From: Methylococcaceae bacterium
Lineage (GTDB): Bacteria; Pseudomonadota; Gammaproteobacteria; Methylococcales; Methylococcaceae
Length of the DNA: 8,900 bases
Reading direction: 5' to 3'
Assembly (NCBI GenBank): GCA_012026715.1
Contig: VEPB01000369.1
Span: 1 to 8,900, forward strand
The position numbers were made by a program, and so were the translations under genes. Below the pieces are notes generated by a model. It saw nothing but the letters and a program-made list of their open reading frames with translations. It did no database searches and was not told the origin of the DNA. Positions 1-5,200 of the stretch are shown in pieces. How positions within the stretch are numbered: the first letter of the stretch is position 1; the number at the start of each line of letters is the position of its first letter.

Positions 1-45
1 CATGGAGGGCCCGTTTGAATTCGGCTAGGTTCAGATAGGTTTCCA
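1..45 (-). CDS. 5' end of an unidentified gene, cut by the window edge
   Basis: An ATG on the minus strand opens a frame reading METYLNLAEFKRALH before the window ends. It lies 17 bp beyond the stop codon of the GFA-family gene on the same strand, so it would be the next gene of that cluster. A GAGG formed by the GFA stop codon (TGAGG) lies upstream but is rather far (14 nt) from the ATG. Fifteen residues are too few for a family call. A second in-frame or nearby ATG at the extreme edge cannot be evaluated, so both the existence of the gene and its start are tentative. Confidence 0.4.
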
Positions 46-62
46 TCCGTAAGCTTCGGTCC

Positions 63-479
63 TCAGGGTTGGGGCGGCAGTTTGTCGAACTTGGGCAGGG
101 CCGGGTCCATGTGGTCCCAGGGCTGGGCGCTGGCGACGTAGATGTCCATGGTGGGCTTGAACGCAGCCGGATCATCCAGGCTGCCGGCGCGGAGGGCGGT
201 GAGTCCCGACATCAGTTCCACCTGGCCGCACAGCTGGGAGCCGCAGATGGGGCAAAACCCCCGGCTGACGCTATGGCCGCTATCGCCTTTGACCGCGTGG
301 AATTTCAGCTCGCCGGTGACGGTTAGGCTGTCGGTGGGGACGAACAGGGTAGGGGCGTACCCCGAGCCGGTAGCGCGCTGGCAGTCGCGGCAGTGGCAGT
401 TGGCGGTGATGAGGGGTTCGACCGAGCTTTGGTAGCGGACGGCGCCGCACAGGCAGCCGCCGGAAATGGGTGTGGTCAT
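63..479 (-). CDS. GFA-family (glutathione-dependent formaldehyde-activating enzyme-like) zinc protein
   Basis: This 138-residue protein has the complete cysteine pattern of the GFA/CENP-V fold. C9 and C11 (GGCLCGAVRY) with C76 and C79 (CPICG) would form the structural zinc site, and C28, C30 and C33 (CHCRDCQ) the second, catalytic-type zinc site. The spacing and length are typical of a complete single-domain member. The founding member was reported to speed formation of S-hydroxymethylglutathione from formaldehyde and glutathione, but that activity is disputed and most members have no known substrate, so only the fold and zinc binding are claimed. The start is well supported: AAGGAG (minus strand of 487-492) sits 7 nt before the ATG. 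A palindromic repeat (513-588) separates it from the ankyrin gene upstream, which may limit read-through. No formaldehyde or methanol oxidation gene is adjacent to support a detoxification role. Confidence 0.85.
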   Translation of the reverse strand: MTTPISGGCLCGAVRYQSSVEPLITANCHCRDCQRATGSGYAPTLFVPTDSLTVTGELKFHAVKGDSGHSVSRGFCPICGSQLCGQVELMSGLTALRAGSLDDPAAFKPTMDIYVASAQPWDHMDPALPKFDKLPPQP

Positions 480-512
480 CCTGGAACTCCTTGTGGTCCG
501 AAAAAGGGGTAT

Positions 513-588
513 GTAGGGTGGGTTACGGCGCGCATCAGGGGAAACCGGGTTGGCCGAGGGATTCCGATGCGCACCTTACCCACCCTAC
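513..588. repeat. Intergenic imperfect inverted repeat (GTAGGGTGGGT type)
   Basis: The left arm at 513-535 begins GTAGGGTGGGTTACGG and ends GCGCAT. The right arm at 567-588, read on the other strand, begins GTAGGGTGGGTAAGG and ends GCGCAT. They align over about 22 bases with a few mismatches and one indel, around a 31-nt centre. The element fills most of the gap between the GFA gene and the ankyrin gene and ends 3 bp from the ankyrin stop codon. Arms of the form GTAGGGTGGG...CCCACCCTAC are recalled as common dispersed proteobacterial intergenic repeats. It could fold in RNA and act as a transcription attenuator or mRNA 3' stabiliser for the ankyrin transcript, but no T-run follows. Confidence 0.7.
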
Positions 589-591
589 GAT

Positions 592-969
592 TTATTCCTT
601 CGCGCCGGCTTCGATCAACAGCTTCTCGATGTCGGCGTGGCCGCGGGTGCGGGCGAACTGCAAGGAATTGGAGGTGGCCTTGGCGCCTTTCGACAGCAGG
701 AATTTCACCATCTCCAGCTTGCCGCGACCGGCCGCCAGGCCGATGGCGGCGCCACCGCCGGCGTTGACATCCATGCCGCCGTCCAGGAACAGTTGCGCCG
801 CGGTCATGTCGCCGTTGCCGGCGGCTTTGGCGAATTCCTGTTCGGTGTATTCCACGCCCATCTGCTTCAGGTCGGTGCGGGCCTTGACGGGGTCGGCGGC
901 GAAGGATGCGGTCATGGTCAGTGCTCCTGCGAGGAAGAAGATGGAAACCACGCGGTTCGGGAAGTTCAT
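592..969 (-). CDS. Small exported ankyrin-repeat protein
   Basis: A 125-residue protein with a clear Sec signal peptide (residues 1 to about 25: MNFPNRVV, then a hydrophobic core, then ASFAAD with a likely cut after ASFA or nearby), so the mature protein should be periplasmic. The mature part holds about three ankyrin repeats: residues 41-70 (EFAKAAGNGDMTAAQLFLDGG), 71-100 (AAIGLAAGRGKLEMVKFLLSKGA) and a shorter capping repeat 101-125 (RGHADIEKLLIEAGA). Ankyrin repeats are protein-binding scaffolds and carry no enzymatic residues, so the partner is unknown. The start is supported by an AAGGA sequence 9 nt upstream. It could be co-transcribed with the GFA gene downstream, although a palindromic repeat lies between them. 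Periplasmic ankyrin proteins have been linked to oxidative stress defence in some bacteria, but nothing here shows that. Confidence 0.8.
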   Translation of the reverse strand: MNFPNRVVSIFFLAGALTMTASFAADPVKARTDLKQMGVEYTEQEFAKAAGNGDMTAAQLFLDGGMDVNAGGGAAIGLAAGRGKLEMVKFLLSKGAKATSNSLQFARTRGHADIEKLLIEAGAKE

Positions 970-1003
970 GGCGATATTTCCTTTTAAGTCCGGTTGGCAT
1001 GAT

Positions 1004-1021
1004 CCGGCGGCCGGCCGCCGG
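1004..1021. repeat. 18-bp perfect GC palindrome
   Basis: CCGGCGGCCGGCCGCCGG reads identically on both strands. It lies 35 bp upstream of the ankyrin gene start, in the leader between proS and that gene. It may be an operator-like dyad or the remnant of a repeat; without a loop it is a poor hairpin unless a few central bases open. Confidence 0.5.
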
Positions 1022-1072
1022 GGCTGGGCGAGAGTCTAGCAGCCGGTTGCCGCTCGCGTTTTAGCGGTCGCC

Positions 1073-1117
1073 CCGTCCATGGCCGCTGGATCTCGGCATT
1101 CCCTGCCGAGATGACGG
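1073..1117. repeat. REP-like palindromic element downstream of proS
   Basis: An outer pair CCGTC (1073-1077) and GACGG (1113-1117) encloses a 9-bp stem, ATCTCGGCA (1090-1098) and TGCCGAGAT (1104-1112), with a 5-nt loop TTCCC. Between the outer and inner pairs lies CATGGCCGCTGG. This arrangement (CCGTCCATGG, a few bases, a GG-ATCTCGGCA hairpin, then GACGG) matches a style of dispersed repeat I recall from many proteobacterial genomes. A further GGCCTG/CAGGCC pair (1116-1121 with 1137-1142) directly adjoins it. The cluster lies just beyond the proS stop codon on the minus strand and could terminate or stabilise its transcript; no T-run is present. Confidence 0.65.
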
Positions 1118-1183
1118 CCTGCGTCGCTCGCAGCGCCAGGCCTACGGGACAGCAATTTGCGCTCGAATCGGTCGCCGGGCGGA

Positions 1184-2722
1184 TCAATACGCCTTCGCCC
1201 ACACCACCCGGGTCGGGCTGGGATTGCCGGTGAAGGGGCAGGTGCCGGACTCGGTGGCCTGCTGGGGGATGCAGCGGATGGTGACGGACAGGTCGTTCTT
1301 GATCTGTTCCTCCAGTTCCACACTGCCACCGAAGTGGGTCATGGCGAAGCCGCCGTGGATGGGCGGCGGCAGGTTGGGGTCGCTGCGCTCGGCGGTGAAG
1401 TAGGCGTAAAACTCGTCGCGGCTGTCGATCTGGCGGGTGTGGGCGGCGCGGAACTCCAGGGCGCGCTGGAACAGGGTGTCCTGGATGGACTGCAGCAGCT
1501 GCCCGATGGTGGCGACGAATTCACTCCGGGCGATGCTGGTCTTGTCCTTCGGGGTGCGGTCGCGGCGGCCGACGAACAGCGCGTCCTTCTCCATGTCGCG
1601 GGGTCCCACTTCCACCCGCAGCGGCACGCCCTTCTTGATCCAGCTCCACACCTTTTCGCCGCCGCGTTCGTCGCGACGGTCCACGGTCACGCTCACCGGC
1701 CGGCCGGCGTAATGCTGGCCGCGCAGTTCGGCGGCCACGCTTTCGCAGTAGTCCAGCACCTTGGCGCGTTCCTCGTCGTTGCGGTAGATGGGCAGGATGA
1801 CCACCTGGACGGGGGCGAGCTTGGGCGGGAGCACCAGGCCGTCGTCGTCGGAGTGGGTCATCAGCATGCCGCCGATGAGGCGGGTGGAGACGCCCCAGCT
1901 GGTGGTCCAGGCGTGCTCGCGCTGGCCGGTGTGGTCGAGGAATTCGATGCCGCTGGCCTTGGCGAAATTCTGCCCGAGGAAGTGGCTGGTGCCGGCCTGC
2001 AGCGCCTTGCGGTCCTGCATCATGGCCTCGATGCAGTAGGTTTGCACCGCGCCGGGGAAGCGCTCGCCGGCGGTCTTCTCGCCCTTGATCACCGGCATCG
2101 CCATCCAGTTTTCGGCGAAGTCGGCGTAGACGTCCAGCATCTTCAGGGTTTCCTCTTCCGCTTCGGCACGGGTGGCGTGGGCGGTGTGGCCTTCCTGCCA
2201 GAGGAATTCGGCGGTGCGGAGAAACATGCGGGTACGCATCTCCCAGCGGACCACGTTGGCCCATTGGTTGATGAGGAGGGGCAGGTCGCGGTAGCTCTGC
2301 ACCCAGCGCGAGAAGGCGTCGCCGATGATGGTTTCCGAGGTGGGGCGGACGATCAGGGGCTCTTCCAGTTCGCCGGTGGGCACCAGCTTGCCATCGGCGT
2401 TCAGCTCCAGCCGGTGATGGGTGACCACCGCGCATTCCTTGGCGAAGCCTTCCACGTGGGCCGCTTCCTTCTGCAGGAAGGACAGCGGGATGAACAACGG
2501 GAAATAGGCGTTCTGATGCCCGGTGGCCTTGAACATGTCGTCCAGCACCCGCTGCATGTTCTCCCACAGCGCATAGCCCCATGGCTTGATCACCATGCAG
2601 CCGCGCACCGCCGAGGTCTCGGCCAGGTCGGCGACGCGGATGACTTGCTGGTACCACTCGGCGTAGTTTTCGTCCCGGGTGGGGGTGACGGCGGTCTTGG
2701 GCTTGTTGGCGGGCGTGTTCAT
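1184..2722 (-). CDS. proS: Prolyl-tRNA synthetase, archaeal/eukaryotic-like (ProS type)
   Basis: A 512-residue class II aminoacyl-tRNA synthetase that charges tRNA-Pro with proline in the cytoplasm. Class II motif 1 is at about 39-60 (RGCMVIKPWGYALWENMQ), the substrate loop RPTSET at 126-131, motif 2 at about 153-180 (NQWANVVRWEMRTRMFLR...FLWQEGH) and motif 3 at about 280-301 (RLIGGMLMTHSDDDGLVLPP). The anticodon-binding domain spans about 304-410, and the C-terminal domain ends in tyrosine (WAKAY), as is usual in this subtype. There is no bacterial-type editing insertion between motifs 2 and 3, so this is the short ProS form rather than E. coli-type ProS. The ATG at 2722 (MNTPANKPK) is preferred over an upstream in-frame ATG at 2794 because the first 24 residues of the longer form look non-coding; the Shine-Dalgarno is weak (GGAAG, 15 nt away). 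The C-terminal zinc site looks degenerate (see findings). Confidence 0.95.
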   Translation of the reverse strand: MNTPANKPKTAVTPTRDENYAEWYQQVIRVADLAETSAVRGCMVIKPWGYALWENMQRVLDDMFKATGHQNAYFPLFIPLSFLQKEAAHVEGFAKECAVVTHHRLELNADGKLVPTGELEEPLIVRPTSETIIGDAFSRWVQSYRDLPLLINQWANVVRWEMRTRMFLRTAEFLWQEGHTAHATRAEAEEETLKMLDVYADFAENWMAMPVIKGEKTAGERFPGAVQTYCIEAMMQDRKALQAGTSHFLGQNFAKASGIEFLDHTGQREHAWTTSWGVSTRLIGGMLMTHSDDDGLVLPPKLAPVQVVILPIYRNDEERAKVLDYCESVAAELRGQHYAGRPVSVTVDRRDERGGEKVWSWIKKGVPLRVEVGPRDMEKDALFVGRRDRTPKDKTSIARSEFVATIGQLLQSIQDTLFQRALEFRAAHTRQIDSRDEFYAYFTAERSDPNLPPPIHGGFAMTHFGGSVELEEQIKNDLSVTIRCIPQQATESGTCPFTGNPSPTRVVWAKAY

Positions 2723-2947
2723 CGGCGTGGGATCGGACTTCCAAAAAGGGCAGATTCTAACCCGGATCGTCCGTCTCAAGACGGTGCTCTCCATAGGCCC
2801 ACGGATGGCGCGGCAAAATGGCTGGAACAGGATGGCACTTCAACGGAGTAAGTCCGGTTTTCCTCATTCAGTGCCGCTGTTAGACTGCCCCCCCGGCGGC
2901 GCCGGATACCGGTGCCATTCGCTAAAACAATATGTTTGGGGGATTAC
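2723..2947. promoter_or_regulatory. Divergent intergenic region between proS and the M48 protease gene
   Basis: This 225-bp gap separates two outward-reading genes and must carry promoters for both. I see no convincing sigma-70 pair on either strand. A TTAGAC lies at 2880-2885 but no good -10 follows at the right distance. The bases before the protease start (GGGGGATTAC then ATG at 2948) give a usable ribosome binding site. No binding-site dyad is evident. Confidence 0.4.
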
Positions 2948-4303
2948 ATGAGTAGTACTGGTGTTACGGACGCACGGGCGGCAGTGGAAGTGAGCCGCTG
3001 GCCCGGCGAAAGGCTGTTCTTCGTGTTGTTGCTGCTGTTCGCGCTGATCATCTGGGCGGCCCTGGTGGTTTCCATCTTCGGGATCGTCTATGCCCTGATG
3101 TTGGGGGTGTTCTTCTTCTTCGGGCACCTGATCTTCATCACTCATTTGCGCGGCAATGCCGTGCGGCTCGGTCCCGATCAATTTCCCGAGCTTTACCAAA
3201 GGGTATTGCGGCTGTCCGCCAAAGTCGGGCTCAAGGAAGCGCCGGAAGCGTATCTGATGGAGTCGGGGGGCTCCCTCAATGCGCTGGCCACGAAGTTCCT
3301 GGGCCGCAAGTTCATCGTGCTGTTCTCTGATCTGGTGGAAGCCTGCGGCGACAACGAAGACGCCCTGGATTTCATCGTCGGCCACGAACTGGGCCATCTG
3401 CACGCCGGCCATCTCCGCTGGCGCTGGTTGCTGCTGCCGGGTTACTTCGTCCCGTTCCTGGGCACCGCCTATTCCCGCTGTTGCGAGTACACCTGCGATC
3501 GCTATGGCTTCGCGGTGAGCCAGAACCGCACCAAGGCCCTCGATGGCCTGTGCATCCTGGCGGCGGGTGGCGCGCTCGGCGCCAAAGTCAACCGTAACGC
3601 CCTGTCGGCCCAGCGCCAGGAGTTGAACGGGCCCATGATGAAGCTGGGTGAATGGCTCTCCACTCATCCGCCTATCACCAAGCGGCTGGATGCGCTGAAT
3701 CCGGAACTGGCTCCGCTGCAGATCAGCGGCATTCCGGCAGCGGCCGGCGCCCTGCTGTTCCTGGTGGCGCTGTTCGTGCTGCCCATCGTCGGAGGTATTT
3801 CGGCTTTCGCCTACATCAAGCCTTACCTCGGCGCGATGGGGGGGGCTCCCGGCCTGGGTGGCGGCAGCCAGTTGCCTGATCTGTCGGGCCTGCCGGATAC
3901 CTCCTCCGAGATTCCGGCAGCCGATGCCGCGGTGGCTGCCGCCGCTTCGGCTCAGCCGGCAGAGCAGCAAGCCGAGGAGGTGGACGTGGATCCACGCCGT
4001 ACCCAGGTCGATACCGATATCATGGCGTTGGCCGCCCTGGTCGACGAGACCAAGGCTGCGGGAGGCGCCTTGCCCAAGGATCAGGCCGCGCTTTACAAGC
4101 TGTGGACCAAGAAGCGGCCGGGCGAGGCCGCGCCCGCCGATCCCTACAGCGGCGGACGCTACCGCTTTCAACTGGACGGCAAGACCGAGTACATGATCTG
4201 GAGCACCGGCCCGGATGCCGCCGACCAGTCCGACGATTTGTATTTTGCTTCCAAGGACCGCGTCGCCGATTCGGAGACTGCATCAGACGAAGCGGTGCAG
4301 TGA
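2948..4303 (+). CDS. Membrane M48-family zinc metalloprotease with pseudopilin-like C-terminal domain
   Basis: A 451-residue protein. Two hydrophobic segments occupy about 23-66, followed by the peptidase domain with the zinc motif HELGH (H146, E147 catalytic, H150). The likely third zinc ligand is E180 in CCEYTCDRYG, where D184 is also typical of M48. A third membrane segment lies at about 264-290. Next comes a flexible Gly/Pro/Ala/Glu-rich linker (about 295-350), then a domain at about 355-435 ending DPYSGGRYRF...MIWSTGPDAADQSDD, which resembles the C-terminal part of GspG-type pseudopilins. M48 members such as HtpX degrade damaged membrane proteins; the substrate here is unknown. The ATG at 2948 is chosen because GGGGGA precedes it, whereas the in-frame ATG at 2912 has no such site and would add 12 unconvincing residues. 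The gene is followed by an inverted repeat and a 107-bp gap. Confidence 0.88.
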   Translation: MSSTGVTDARAAVEVSRWPGERLFFVLLLLFALIIWAALVVSIFGIVYALMLGVFFFFGHLIFITHLRGNAVRLGPDQFPELYQRVLRLSAKVGLKEAPEAYLMESGGSLNALATKFLGRKFIVLFSDLVEACGDNEDALDFIVGHELGHLHAGHLRWRWLLLPGYFVPFLGTAYSRCCEYTCDRYGFAVSQNRTKALDGLCILAAGGALGAKVNRNALSAQRQELNGPMMKLGEWLSTHPPITKRLDALNPELAPLQISGIPAAAGALLFLVALFVLPIVGGISAFAYIKPYLGAMGGAPGLGGGSQLPDLSGLPDTSSEIPAADAAVAAAASAQPAEQQAEEVDVDPRRTQVDTDIMALAALVDETKAAGGALPKDQAALYKLWTKKRPGEAAPADPYSGGRYRFQLDGKTEYMIWSTGPDAADQSDDLYFASKDRVADSETASDEAVQ

Positions 4304-4362
4304 CCTGAGGGAAAGCGCCGGTCAATCCCCCGCGGATCGATCGGCGCTTTGTCGCTCAGTCA
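4301..4362 (+). terminator. Stem-loop after the M48 protease gene
   Basis: A perfect 9-bp inverted repeat, AAAGCGCCG (4312-4320) and CGGCGCTTT (4342-4350), encloses a 21-nt loop. Outside it the pairing continues imperfectly: TGACCTGAG (4301-4309, beginning with the stop codon) against CTCAGTCA (4355-4362), with one bulged base. The position immediately after the stop codon suggests transcript termination or 3' end protection. Only three T residues end the inner stem, so intrinsic termination would be weak. Confidence 0.5.
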
Positions 4363-4410
4363 CGGTCGTCGGTTTCTGTTTTCCAAACCGGGGGCAATTG
4401 GGAGAACGTA

Positions 4411-4716
4411 ATGAAAGACAAACCACCCGCGTGGTACCGCATCCAACTTTCGCCGGACGAATGCGCCGGTGGCGAGTTGGCCGTTCTCGTGGGGGCGTTC
4501 CGCGAGGTGTTCGTGGCCCGCAACGGACCCCTGGGGATGGCGCTGTTCGGCAGTTTCGCCGAGGACGGCTATCGGGTCTACGTGACGCCGGCCGCGGTGC
4601 GCTACGTGCGGCCGCTGCTGGAGGCCTATTCCGCCCAGCCGGCCGAACCCCGCAGCCTCAGGGCGCTGGATTTTCTGAGCGGGGACGAGACCGGCGGTTC
4701 GCTTTTGATGTGTTGA
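4411..4716 (+). CDS. Conserved-looking small protein of unknown function
   Basis: A 101-residue protein that I do not recognise. It has no signal peptide, membrane segment or metal-binding cluster, and only two cysteines (one mid-protein in DECAGG, one at the extreme C-terminus in LLMC). Its central part (AVLVGAFREVFVARNGPLGMALFGSF then DGYRVYVTPAAVRYVRPLLEAY) reads like an alternating alpha/beta globular domain. Coding is supported by a good Shine-Dalgarno GGAG (4401-4404) 6 nt before the ATG, by codon use like its neighbours, and by tight packing: creA starts 10 bp after its stop. It is probably the first gene of a unit with creA and the SDR gene. No function is proposed. Confidence 0.7.
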   Translation: MKDKPPAWYRIQLSPDECAGGELAVLVGAFREVFVARNGPLGMALFGSFAEDGYRVYVTPAAVRYVRPLLEAYSAQPAEPRSLRALDFLSGDETGGSLLMC

Positions 4717-4726
4717 GGAACACAAG

Positions 4727-5200
4727 ATGAGAACGACCCTGAGATGGTGTGGGCCGCTGCTGGCGGCATTGTCCTTGGGCGCCGGTGGAGTCCGGGCCGA
4801 GGAGGTGGGCTGCGTCACCACGACCTGGAAGCTGATCGGCGCCAATCACAAGATCTGCGTCGATGCCTTCGACGATCCCAAGGTGGCGGGGGTGACCTGC
4901 CATGTCAGCCAGGCCCGCACCGGCGGCATCGCCGGAGGACTGGGGCTGGCGGAAGACCCGTCCCAGTTCTCCCTGGCCTGCCGGCAGACCGGCCCCATCA
5001 GCCTGCCGGCCAATCTGCCGGAAAACGATACGGTGTTCGCCGAGGATACCTCGCTGCTGTTCAAGACCACCAAGGTGGTCCGGATGCTGGACCGCAAGCA
5101 CAACACCCTGGTCTACCTGGCGATCAGCCGCAGGATCATCGAAGGCGCGCCGGCCAACAGCGTGTCCACGGTGCCCATCATGCCCTGGGGCGGGAAGTGA
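4727..5200 (+). CDS. creA: CreA family exported protein
   Basis: A 157-residue protein matching the CreA family (E. coli CreA, function unknown) along its length. It has a signal peptide at 1-24 (MRTTLRW, hydrophobic core, GGVRA cut before EEVG). The family signature then follows: GCVTTTWKLIG, VDAFDDPKVAGVTCHVSQARTGGIAGGLGLAEDPS, ACRQTGPI, then FKTTKVVRMLDRKHNTLVYL and NSVSTVPI. The mature part has four cysteines (C29, C44, C58, C85) that could form disulfides in the periplasm. The start is supported by GAGGAA shortly upstream. In E. coli creA precedes the creBCD regulatory genes; none of those is present here, so the gene is isolated from that system. Its stop codon overlaps the only available start of the next gene and forms the first bases of a 19-bp inverted repeat. 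Confidence 0.92.
   Translation: MRTTLRWCGPLLAALSLGAGGVRAEEVGCVTTTWKLIGANHKICVDAFDDPKVAGVTCHVSQARTGGIAGGLGLAEDPSQFSLACRQTGPISLPANLPENDTVFAEDTSLLFKTTKVVRMLDRKHNTLVYLAISRRIIEGAPANSVSTVPIMPWGGK

Noticed and set aside
476..1000. 174-codon minus-strand frame overlapping the ankyrin gene
   Set aside because: Arg/Pro-rich out-of-frame reading; the ankyrin frame has a signal peptide and repeats, and this frame has neither.
1157..2851. Open frame of 564 codons on the plus strand opposite proS
   Set aside because: It is the antisense shadow of a firmly identified ProRS in GC-rich DNA; the translation (rich in Gly, Ala, Val, His) has no recognisable domain.
2880..2910. Possible sigma-70 promoter with TTAGAC for the M48 gene
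   Set aside because: No acceptable -10 hexamer at 16-18 bp spacing.
2864..4171. Open frame of 435 codons on the minus strand opposite the M48 protease
   Set aside because: Antisense shadow of a well-supported gene; Arg/Gln-rich translation without family features.
4744..5196. Upstream part of the SDR reading frame, overlapping creA
   Set aside because: The translation is Arg/Gly/Gln-rich frame-shifted creA sequence; creA is clearly the coding frame there.
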